45,163 bases of DNA from Welwitschia mirabilis (Eukaryota > Gnetophyta > Gnetopsida > Welwitschiales): the NCBI GenBank assembly GCA_051453625.1, contig JBOZIK010000001.1, forward strand, positions 158,124,160 through 158,169,322. The letters run 5' to 3'. Under the pieces are notes generated by a model. It did not search any database. It was not told the DNA's origin and was given only the letters and a program-made list of their open reading frames with translations. Shown here one piece after another: positions 34,611 through 44,704 of the stretch (positions are counted from its first letter, which is position 1; each line of letters begins with the position of its first letter). A program made the translations under genes and the position numbers.

Positions 34611-34791
34611 ATAGAAATGCTTCAATAATGTTTACAACATGAAATGGTATTACAGCATGTGATCCTTGTTATGTGTATCTAACCAACATAGATCTAAATT
34701 GCAATATGTCTTGTATTGCATAATATATTTACCATTGATGATTCCCAATTTGTATTTCAGAAGGGGCATAGAAATCGTAGGGTAAAGCACA

Positions 34792-34912
34792 ATTCACTAC
34801 AAGACTAAACGATAATTCAAAAAGCTAATTTGGATCTTGCCTACTTAAAAGCGCCATTCACTATAATACTAAATGATAATCCAAAAAGCCAATTTCGATC
34901 TTGCCCACTTAG
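34792..34912 (+). repeat. 64-bp tandem duplication
   Basis: Units 34792-34850 and 34856-34912 share 'attcact', 'actaaa.gataat.caaaaag' and 'gatcttgcc.actta', period 64, with roughly 85% identity. Confidence 0.8.
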
Positions 34913-35531
34913 TAGAACAAAATAAGTGGTTGAAATGAGAGAACATCTTAGCATATAGCCTTGTGACACAGCGCATTTTCTTAGGTTAATGCTTATAGCT
35001 CACACTAGTGCCAATTCTTTTTGCGGTGTGATGACACACATAAATTGATCGCTTTCATTTCAATGTGTTTAAGGATTTCCCATTCATTTATAAATCAGAA
35101 TTCAAATTTTTAATATATGAACCTAAGGTTTGGATCATCAGATATGAACTTGTTAAGCAACAGCCACGGAAAGGTAGGTTATAAGCTTATCCTTTTGTAT
35201 TACAAATAGATAAGGTTCAATCCTTATTAAAGACAAATGCGACCCGTCGAGTTGTAAAAATAAGAAGGAAAAATAATATATGTTTGCCAAGCACATAAGC
35301 AATATCAACAAAGTAAACGCAGAAGCACTGAATAGCACTAAAATATGTGTTATGTACATGCAATAGCCTCCTGAAGCTAGTGGAAACAATCAAATCAATT
35401 TCCACAAATACCTTTCCTAACTCATGTAGAAGAATTTGGCCTTTTGGGTGATTGTATGTCTACAATCCATCTCAAAATGTTTGGATGTTCATATTGTTTA
35501 TAATGTTGTAGATTCCTCCTGAAAAATGTGA
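34913..35531 (-). other. 3' flank and probable 3' UTR of the GUX gene
   Basis: No independent gene. On the minus strand, the stop codon at 35532 is followed by T-rich sequence. A 'gttagg...aaggtatttg' / 'ccactagcttcag' pair (about 35410 and 35370) could be an intron in the 3' UTR. There is no perfect AATAAA; AATAAG occurs near 35225. The transcript end is unknown. Confidence 0.35.
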
Positions 35532-38500
35532 TTATAAACCAACTACTGTAGAGGGTGAGGATGCAGTTGCATTGTCTTTATTATCAGGGGTGTCCCAATG
35601 TTTCAGCGTGCTTTCCCGGTGACAGACCTCTTCATTGCATATTTGCAATCGTGGATCCGTTATTTTCCACTTCCAATGTTCATCAGGGAGTTTTGCAGCC
35701 TCAGCCTGTCTTCTATCCCATTCTAAAGTAGCTTTGCGCTCTGAGTTTATCAAGCAAAATTTTTGCAAGGTTTTTTGCAGGGAATCATACACTTTCCACC
35801 ATCGAGCATGGGCAACATCACTGGCAAACTGATGGACAAGTATGTTATTCCAGTTGCAGTCATAGTCTCTGTAGCAGAGCCATGGTTTCTGCCCGAGATA
35901 GTGCAGAACATACAGAATTGGAGGATCTGCTCCAAAGAGATAGGTCTTTTGCTCCACTTCTTGTTGCCTCTCCTCTGGATCAGTTGCCCAAAAATGCTTC
36001 AAGAAGTTCATACGTCGAGGCAAACGGTGCCACCATGTAAAAATCTCATTCAAATATCCTTGATCACCACCGTTGTAGGATTCTATGCTGTTGATATTGT
36101 CCATAAGAAGTTGAAAGGTGCAATTTGATGGCTCTATTATCATGACTCCAGAATTAAATAGAGTGCCATTGTTGCCAGTGGCTGATACCTCAGGTATACC
36201 AAAGAGGAAATCTATGTTCCTCAGAATTAGCATGTCTGCATCAATGAAGATTATCTTGTCATATTCTGTTAACTGCCAAAGTCGAAACTTACTATAATTC
36301 CATTCATTGTATGTGCCATGCTCCGACTTGGGGTTTCTGATTCTTTCTATTTCTTTCAGTTTCCATCCTGCATCCTGGAGGCCTTCCCTATGCTCTTGAC
36401 TGATAGAGGAATCCACAAGAATTACTAGGTCCCTTTTGGATCCTGTCAAGCGGATGCTTTTAGCAACAGCAATAGCCCCACAGACGTAGATTTCTGCGGA
36501 ATGCAATACAGTGGCATATGCTTCACGCCTTCGATCTCCAGTATAATTTCTGGCTGTTAATGTTCAGTGTTTTGGTAAGATTTTACATCCTACAATTTTC
36601 TTGCATTAAAACTTAGAAACAAGACACCGAAAGATCTTCACATTAAAAACAGCACGGAAAATAATCTAACCTTTGCTATGAACTGGCACAACAAGCTGAC
36701 ATGATCCGACAGGAAGCATAAGCTTCTGCTGTAAGGACTTCACATTAGCCGCATAAAACCATAGATTACTGTCATGAACAAGAAGTTCGTTGCACTTAAA
36801 AAGATTTGGAATTGGCCAACATTCGGTAATAATGAGCACGTGAGCCTCGTCTCCTTTTCCTGAAACTGCTAATTTAGCAGCAGCAAGCTGCAGATGGAGC
36901 CGGGCCACGTCCCTAGACCAATTCTTCATCCACTTTTTGCAAGGCAACTTCACCGCAACCACATGAATTCTCTTACTTCTGCTTACAGAGGGCAAAGGCA
37001 AATGTGGACAGACAGGAACCTCAAATTCCCCTTCCTCACTAATCCACTCGGGATACAGTTTCTCCCATGTTACATCATTTGCTGCATAATTATATTGAAA
37101 AGGAATGCATTCCACACTGGAAATTTCCTGCTTGCATCTCTGGATGTCTTCTTGATTAAAATTCAACACCCCTACCTTTAGCTTTTCATGCGGTTGTTTA
37201 CTGAGGTTTCCTAAAATGCTTGAAACTGTAAACCAGTTTATCTCCTCATCTGAAACGTAACGTTCATCTGTTCTTCTTTCCCATAGCCATCCTTCCCGGA
37301 ATCCCGAACTGAGTTTGATCATTAGCAAGATTCAAATTTAGATATTGGTAGTTTTAACCACAATACCGTGAAACAGAAACCAAAAGAAAGACCAGGCTCA
37401 GAAGCGTACCTTGTGTCCATAGCAGGAGAAAACATAAGAATAAGAGAGCTTCCCAAGACGAACAGAGCCAGACACAAGCAGAGTTTTAATGCTAGACGCT
37501 CGAAATTGGCGCCTTTCTCATAGCCATGGCAGTAAACTCCACTCTCAGACTCCTTCGATTGTTTCAGATCGAATTCCTTTCTCTTTAGGCCATCCTCTCT
37601 AATATAACCAATTCCAAACCAAAAAAAAAAAGGCTGCAGCTGTAAGAAATTGGAGACGCAAAACATACTTTAAAAACAAAAAAACAAAAAAAAAGAGCCT
37701 AAAATACAGATCTCAATGGTTCTGAACAGTTTATAGCGAATTAGAACAATATAGTTCCTTGATAAAATAACATGTCAAAGAGTTGATACGCAATACCATA
37801 TGCTACATGTGGCGGCGGCTTAAACATTTAATAATTGAGGTGGATTATCGTGTTTATAAACTAGTGTGCTAATAGGCGTGAATTTTGAAAGGAAAGCTTG
37901 TAATCATCTGTCATAGTCTCCTGAAACCTGTATAATCAACGTTCTAAGGAGATTATAAGCAAAGAACCCCAGCAACAGCGTTGATATCTTATATTCTAAT
38001 CATTTTAAAATGCCTCGCAGATTTATTGCCTAGTGTGATATTGATTTGTGTATTCATATGATCGGTTGCATTTCACACTGTTGAGTAATTATCACAGACT
38101 AAATTGTTATGGTATTTAAATTCCATGTTTTATCAGTTAACAGAATGAGACATTGTAAATATTAAATGCACTATTTACATTTGGAAAAAAAAATGAAGTT
38201 AAGGTTGCCAGTTTACCTAAATTTATTGAAATATCAGGCTGCAGCAAAGATCCTCAAACCTACGTTCAGTATATGCTGCGCACTTGTAAACGAGATCGAA
38301 GGCTTAAATTCAAACACCTAATGGCCTAAGGATTGGCAAATCAAATCGAAGGCTTGAAGTCTACAGTCTAAACGCTTCGAGAGATGTTTCCATACAAAAT
38401 GAGAACAAATTCCTGTAACTTATCAAGAAATTGTTTAAATTGAGATGCTAAACACGTTGAACAACCGGCGTTGAACAAATTAGCAGAGAATTAACACAAG

Positions 38501-38562
38501 GAAAAGGGAAAAACCTCATACATTTGACCTGCTTGGCGCTGTCTGGCTTCCGGAGATCCCAT
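35532..38562 (-). CDS. GUX: UDP-glucuronate:xylan alpha-glucuronosyltransferase (GUX/PGSIP family, GT8), four exons
   Basis: The family adds glucuronic acid from UDP-GlcA to the xylan backbone in the Golgi for secondary cell walls. Exons on the minus strand: 38562-38515, 37594-37410, 37308-36671, 36553-35532, joining in frame (1893 nt, 630 residues) with GT-AG introns of 920, 101 and 117 bases. The first exon codes MGSPEARQRQAGQMYE, typical of GUX starts. A cytosolic tail, then one membrane anchor (residues about 49-71, LALKLCLCLALFVLGSSLIL) fits a type II Golgi enzyme. NWSRDVARLHLQLAAA lies in exon 3. The GT8 domain spans about 304-560: REAYATVLHSAEIYVCGA, NEWNYSKFRLWQL, the metal-binding D-A-D at 395-397, NNGTLFNSGVM, NGGDQGYLNE (451-460) and HYLGQKPW (508-515). 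No stops or frameshifts. The exon 2 start is ambiguous: an in-frame AG 45 bases upstream would add 15 residues. Which GUX paralogue it is cannot be decided here. Confidence 0.93.
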
Positions 38563-39160
38563 TTTCTGTGAAGCTTCTTTCTTTCTTCTTATTCCTTCTT
38601 CAATCCTCTTCCTTTCTGCTTATGCCTTCCTCAACCTTGAGATCCAAATTCCCGAGAAGAGGAAACGCCTTCGCCTCTTGAGAATAATGCAAGAGAGCTT
38701 CCCGAACAAGTGAAGGCGTTTTGTACCAAACGCTTTGAAGGCTCTGGTTGCTGGTAGGGATTCCATCGAAAATGCCATTCTCCTAAGCAATGATCGCGTC
38801 GTCCCCTACACTCTTACTTTGAAGTTGATTGAATCACTTTTTTGCCTCACTCCATTGATTTATCCTTCAAACGAAATTCTTTCGATCTTGCACTTACACA
38901 TCGAAGACGGAATTTCGCGCTTGCTTCTGCAAAACATTGGCCGATTTGCTTCGTACCATTCACGGTTAACCTCCGTTAAGTTGTTTCAGTCCCCGAAACG
39001 TTTCGGTCGACTTGGCGGAAAACCGGGAGAGAACAAAATGGTGTTTTGTTTTATTTGTTCATTTTTAGGAACAGGCTTTGTTTCTGGTAAGGGAATGTCT
39101 AGATACAATATCATTGGTTGTTGATTTATCCTTTTCATACCCTTTATAAAATTGGCAGCC
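38563..39160 (-). promoter_or_regulatory. GC-richer 5' flank of the GUX gene (5' UTR/promoter candidate)
   Basis: Upstream of the ATG the minus strand is purine-rich for 80 bases (GAAGAAGG.., AAGAAAGAAAG), as in many plant 5' UTRs. G+C content and CpG stay well above the surroundings to about 39050. A minus-strand CCAATTTTATAAAGG at 39155-39141 is a TATA-like site, but it would give a 5' UTR of over 500 bases. A plus-strand 129-codon frame (38735-39124) overlaps this region; it shows no domain and I treat it as a chance consequence of the base composition. Confidence 0.4.
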
Positions 39161-39389
39161 TAGAATTAAGAATGGGACATTATGTTACACCTAACTCTTT
39201 CCTACACCTCTTTCTATCAATGTTTTGCAGATTAAATGTAAACTTTATCTCCACTTTCTAAGATATTAACAATGACAAATAATTACAACATAGCATTGAT
39301 GTACCTAACAAAATATCAAAGATTGTTAATAGGAATTAGAGAAGGATATGTTTATATGATAGGATCGTTGAGATTCTATGGGGGATATG

Positions 39390-40150
39390 TTTATATTTTC
39401 GAAGGAGCATAATTGCCACAATCACCCAAATGAATGATTTAATCACACTAAAGGCCTCATGGTATGGTAATTAGGTCATTTAAAGGTTTAACCTCATAGA
39501 GGATGAGTGTCCCATCAATTGGATTGCCATCCCATTAGCTTATTACCATTATATAAATTCTAAATGATATGGTGTTTCATGTAATAATCAAATGCTTAGG
39601 GGAGTGATATTGTAAAGAAGCATAATGATATCTTAATTACTAAAGTAAACATAATTTTTTAATAGATAAATAGTGCTTACATTACTTGCAATAGCTATCT
39701 ATGGTAGTTTGTGGTATATCTTGCATAAAATGATATTTATAATTATAAGCTATTATACATTATGTTTTTGATATTTTTACATGAAAAGAAACTTCCTCTC
39801 TTTTTTTTAATTTTTTATTTTTTATTTTTTTTAGCATCAACTATGGTTTTGCTATTGTTAAATGCATTTGCCCTTCATCTTACTTGTATTAGAATATGTT
39901 TGTAACAACATTTGCAAAGGGACTATTAATTTAATTGATGGGATACTTGTCCTCCATTTAGGACTTTGTAATTTTGAATCTTTAAATTCCTTGCTTGCAA
40001 CATGATGAGACCTTGGGCATAATTATTTCATTCATTTAACTCATTGTGGTATCTCCAATTTTGAGGGAATGTATAGTTACTAAAAGTTTTGAGTTTGACA
40101 TCCCTCCCTCTTGTAACTGCATCTAATTTGTCCTTTGGATTTGTAGTTTT
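39390..40150. repeat. inverted pair of the dispersed repeat (copies C and D)
   Basis: Copy C (plus, about 39405-39560) contains 'cccaaatgaatgattt', 'aaggcctcatggtatgg' and 'gagtgtcccatcaatt'. Copy D (minus, about 39925-40115) reads in reverse complement 'gatgtcaaactcaaaac', 'aaatgaatgaaataattatg', 'caaggtctcat', 'cctaaatggaggacaa' and 'gtatcccatcaatt'. The arms are about 150 bases around a spacer of about 370 bases, suggesting a foldback element or two opposite insertions. Confidence 0.55.
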
Positions 40151-40959
40151 TATCTTTCCAATTAAAATTTCTTATTTGCATTAGAAATTAGAATGAAATT
40201 AGCATTAAAATTGACATTGCTATTAACACTTTTAAGTATTTAAATTTATATCTTATCTTATAAGAGGTTTATATAACTATTTTGCTATCTAATTATTTAG
40301 TATTATTTTATTTAGCTAATAATTACTATTATCTTCATTTCGCCTTATATTATTTACTTAGGATAAAGAAATTTTTTTGTATATGTGTAAATGTTAGTAA
40401 AATTTAAAAAACAAAAGCTAAAGGAAGTTGAAGTAAAGTGATGTTAGAGTGAGCTTGGGTTTTTGAAGGAGGGTTGAGAATAAGGATCCCTTTTTTTTTT
40501 AGGGGAAGTAAGCAATGTTAATGGTAATGTGCATAGTATTTGTAGCCCTAGATCAAATGAAGATGCATCTTTACGTTCATTATTGTAGATCAAACTATAA
40601 TGTGACCTCGTGTTTACTACCTTGGATTAGATTTCTATGAAATCTAAGCATTAAAATTAATTTTGTTCTAATATTCAAGTTATGGGAACATAATGATAGA
40701 AAATTCAAATATTGGAGGTTTGATTTTTGTTCTTAAAATTATGGTAATTCTCTAGTGTCTAACCTTCCAAGAGGAATATGTATTATATTACTATTGAAAC
40801 AGTTTTATTAGCAAATTTCTCTTAGTTAGAGATTATCCTTACATTGATAAGCTTAGGATTTCCTATAATTAAAACAAGAAGGTTCCAAACCCATATGAAC
40901 TTATCCTCATTTGAGATGGTATGTTGTATTTTATATTCAGTCATCTAAATGATAAATTG
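40151..40959. other. AT-rich sequence, no recognised feature
   Basis: No gene or repeat recognised. It could hold the undetected 5' part of the LINE that follows. Confidence 0.35.
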
Positions 40960-41269
40960 CATGTCCTTTCAAATGGACCATATTTTTTTAATAGGTGAGA
41001 AGTAGCTTTTACAAAATGGATGTCTTTCATCATGGAAGAGGAAGCTATTTTAAAAGAAATCCCATGCTAGTTTTAAATTGTTAATATCAACTTGAAAGTT
41101 TTAAATACAAACTTGATGCGATAAATATTAGAGATCATAGCAAATTTATAAAACTTAATTATTATTTAATGTATGAAACTAAGATGATTGTAATATAGAT
41201 TTATATCTATATGAGTTTACAAACAGTCAAAATTAAGCAGTAGATAATTCTTAGGTGAAAAGTCATTCA

Positions 41270-41350
41270 TAATTAAATTTAAGGATGTTATAGTCTTGTG
41301 CTATCATTGTGGTCAAGAAGGATTTCTAGAATCATCATCTAAATCTTAGA
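41270..41350 (+). pseudogene. LINE ORF1 zinc-knuckle remnant
   Basis: KDVIVLCYHCGQEGFLESSSKS (as KDVIVLCYHCGQ then EGFLESSSKS) has the CX2CX4HX4C layout with the histidine replaced by Phe and the last Cys by Ser. In plant L1 elements this knuckle ends the nucleic-acid-binding ORF1 protein. The rest of ORF1 could not be traced with confidence. Confidence 0.6.
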
Positions 41351-41954
41351 AAAATGAAATTCTAACAAAATTAGGATTTAAAAAATAGAATTACTAGTAG
41401 AATATCAAACGAAAAAATCAAAGAAAGACACCTTAAGATGCATTTAAAAAGGAATAATTTTACTTCAATAGTCATCTTGAATATCCTTCACTAGGTGGAT
41501 GTGAAATAAAATCAACTAAATACAACCACATATAAATATTTCCCATCCCCTTAATTATGTGAGATTCCATTTTCTATTAATCACTTCATTTTCTCCTCTT
41601 CCATTAGATTGATCTCCATTCCTCTCTTTCATGTTCCCCAAAACAATGCATTTTGCATGTTAAATTCCACCACTTATAAACTTGTTGTTGGATGCAGATG
41701 AAGAATAATAAGAAATTCTAACTCCTTCCTACATAATCCACTACAAATGCATCACTACATTATAGATACATTATTATCAAATTGTGTCAATGACATGCCA
41801 ATTAAACAACCATATTCATCATCTAGAAATGATGTAAAAGAGAAATAAGTTCATAAATTTATAATGTAAAAAAAAATGTTAGATAAATATTTAGAACACA
41901 CCAAATAAAATGCACATTGCATTCTATAGAAAAATCTCCATTGCCATAAACATG

Positions 41955-43465
41955 AGAATTGGAAATGATTATTTCATGAAATTGTAGAAGGTTTGGGAAC
42001 ATTCAGAAGCTCTTCCATCTTTGGTTTCTTTTTTATGACTAAGTAACATTAATTTGTCATCTTTAGAAGATAAAATTGAATAATTGCAAACTTTAATACT
42101 TTAATTCTTATAAATCATGGAATTCATCAAAGTTTCTAGTTGTGACATTTAAAGAGTCCTTATTATTATTTGAAACATAGGCATAATTAAATTAGTGGCT
42201 CATAAGCATTGGTTCTCACAATTAACTAGATGATAGGGGATATAACTTAATGAATCACCAACTTCTATGGTTCTCAATTATGGAAAAAAATTCTAAATTG
42301 TCTATGTGAATTCTGATGGATCTCATAAACAACCACATCATCATGGGAGATTTCAATTAGATGATGATCAAGGGATGTAAATGAGTTCATTCTAAGGCCA
42401 CATGTATTAGATATTGGGCTTTTGGAGTTTGATGAGTGACCATTAAGTACTATGAAACACCTCCAATGGCCAAGCAAGATTGGTATAGTTAGGTCATGAA
42501 GTTTAATAATTCTCAAATTTCTTCTAATTATCTTACATTATTGACCTCCCTCTTCATATATCTAAATTTACATTGAGTAATTTATTCAAAGGTTTTCACA
42601 CCATATTCTCTTATATTAATGGATGCATAGTCATTTCATCCTTTTCTAACTTCTTCATTTTGGAATCCTATTCTAGAGTGCATTTTGTTCATTGGACTAT
42701 CATTTCAAATCTTAGAAGTCCTTCCTCTCATAATTAAATCTCCCAATTTGGACTTTCTTGACTAAGTGAACCTAAATCTATCCTTTTAGTTTAGAAGTTT
42801 TAGAATGTCTTAGTAAATAAATCTTTGTCATTTATCTTATTTCATAAGTTAAGAATTCTATAAGAGATCTTCAAGACTTGTAATAAAAGAAAATTCAACA
42901 TGAAGTTTAAGCTCATAAAAAAAAAACTTATGATATTCTAAAAAATTAACTCAAAGAGAGAATAAAGAAAAAGATTCCTTTATTGACTCAAAAAGAAATC
43001 TTCTTGTAGCTCTTCATAATGTGAAACAAAAAGATAAGATTTCTATAAATAAAATTCTCATGTCCAATGAATTTTTGAAGATGAGGACATACAAAATTAT
43101 TCTTCGAAATAACCAATGGTAATCATGCTACCACTTTAATCAAAATTAAAGAATTGTCTAGTAGGAAAGATATGACATGCTAGTCTAATATACCAATGAG
43201 AATGCACTAATTATCAAACCAAAAAAATAGTAGAAAAATTTTATAAACACTTCTAAATTATTTATCAAGTTAAAAGGCACATTTAGATGACATTCCAACT
43301 AGAGTACTCCTTTTAGATAAACACAAATAGCTATGAAATAAGAGATTTATAAAAAAGAAAGTTTAATAAGTTGTATCATTAATGTGAAATAACAAATTCC
43401 TAAGACCTAATGAAATTCCATTAAAGTCCTTTTAAGTCTAATGGGAACTAATTAAGAATGATATA
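41955..43465 (+). pseudogene. LINE ORF2 remnant: endonuclease and start of reverse transcriptase
   Basis: ORF2 of plant L1 nicks target DNA and copies the element at the nick. It opens with MIIS-stop-NCRRFGNIQK (41963-42005), the family's SWNCRGLGN with TGG now TGA. IIMGDFN (42339-42359) is the GDFN endonuclease motif. IIDLPLHISKFTLSN (about 42540-42585) matches DLPL.G..FTWSN. An RT approach segment KLFFEITNGNHATTLIKIKE lies near 43094-43155. N-K-F-L-R-P-N-E-I-P-L-K-S-F (43389-43432) matches the NKAPGPDGIPLKFF motif, with W-E-L-I-K-N-D-I-C to 43467. Stops and frameshifts are frequent. Confidence 0.75.
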
Positions 43466-44704
43466 TGTGATAGCATCGAGAACCCTAGAGAGAGGGGAAG
43501 GGTGAATAGGTTTTTTTTCAAAAACTTTAAGCTCAAAATAACTTAATAAAATCTAATCACAGATTGCATATAAATGAATAATGACATCAAGATCATGCAT
43601 ACAAGAAATGAAAAATAGAATGTAAAACATAAAATAGAAACTACCAGTTTGAATGCATGTAGGATTTATAGTGGTTTGGGAACTCCTATACTTTACTCTT
43701 GATGATAAGCTTCTCCAAAGCTTGATCTCAGATCTCTATTACTTCATAGGTTTTGCCAGGTTCACCTGTTAACCCTTATAAGTAGACTTTTATAGGCTAA
43801 ATCTCAACCTTTAAAGACATATAGAAGTTATGCAATGAAGCCTTTATAGCTCTGATATTACTTGTTCAGTATCAATACATAGAATGGAGCTCTTCTTTAA
43901 ATGAATACAATGATGAAATCCTTAGATATGGTTCTGAGTAACATCCTAATCCAAGAATAGATCTCCTCAATTAGATATGAATCAGTATAAAAGATATTCC
44001 AATAAAATATACTACTTGATCTTTCAGATTCACAATGACTATACAGGTTTTGAAAATGTGCCAAAAAGATATCTAGGTCATCTCTTGCCTAGGTATTTAT
44101 AATGGAGGGTTACTAGGGTTTGATATAATTCAATTACGCTTTCAACAATTATAAACGACTAGAAAATAGCTAGGTAATAGCTAGGTAATAGATACATAAT
44201 GTTTACAAGATTTACTTTTCCATACCATTTGGTCGATCTCACAGATATCTGGTCAACCCCATAAGAACTCGGTTGACTCCATCCTGGGTCTGGTTGACCC
44301 CTTATCTCTCGATCTAGAACTATGAAATTTGTCAGCTTCTCAGGTTCAATCGACCCCATGATAATCCGATCGACCCCTTTCTTTTCGGTCTAGAACTTGA
44401 CTATTAGCTCCTCAAATCCGGTCGACCCCTTTCCTCTCGGTCTAGGACTATTAGTTCTTGATATCACAGGTCTAATCTACAAATTTGGTCAACCCCTTCG
44501 GGTTCATTTTGTTTTTATTGTTTGCTTCAGGTGTGGTCAACCCCTCTAGGATCCAGTTGACCCCTAATGGAGATAAACATAACTAAGCATTTTGGTCCAC
44601 ATCTTTCACCTGCATAACTCAAACTCATCTGCACACAATATCCAACCAATTTGCACTACACTAGAGGAATTAGTTTGACATTAATTAGCAAATATAATCT
44701 AACA
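43466..44704 (-). repeat. 3' LTR of element 4
   Basis: On the minus strand it begins TGTTAGATTATATTTGC at 44704 and ends near ...CTCGATGCTATCACA at 43466, 1239 bases. The end sequence 'gaaccctaga' and the shared 'aacctttaaag', 'gacttttataggctaa' regions align with the element 1 and 2 LTRs. Positions 44231-44565 carry about ten copies of a GGTCGACCCC-type motif, several with the central CG intact. Confidence 0.85.

Larger units (their letters stand above)
40960..43465 (+). mobile_element. LINE (L1-type non-LTR retrotransposon) remnant, truncated by element 4
   Basis: The order is that of plant L1 elements: an ORF1 zinc knuckle, then an ORF2 endonuclease, then the start of RT. It breaks off within RT at 43465, where the element 4 LTR begins. 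The left limit is approximate. Confidence 0.75.

Noticed and set aside
35153-35405. Two overlapping minus-strand reading frames (78 and 62 codons), one rich in hydrophobic residues
   Set aside because: They lie in the presumed 3' UTR of the GUX gene, overlap each other in different frames and show no domain; hydrophobicity follows from T-rich sequence.
35763-36128. 121-codon plus-strand reading frame
   Set aside because: It is the antisense shadow of exon 4 of the GUX gene.
36894-37181. 95-codon plus-strand reading frame
   Set aside because: Antisense shadow of GUX exon 3.
38735-39124. 129-codon plus-strand reading frame upstream of the GUX gene as a separate protein gene
   Set aside because: No recognisable domain, no splice or conservation evidence, and the location fits the GUX promoter/5' UTR; described under that region instead.
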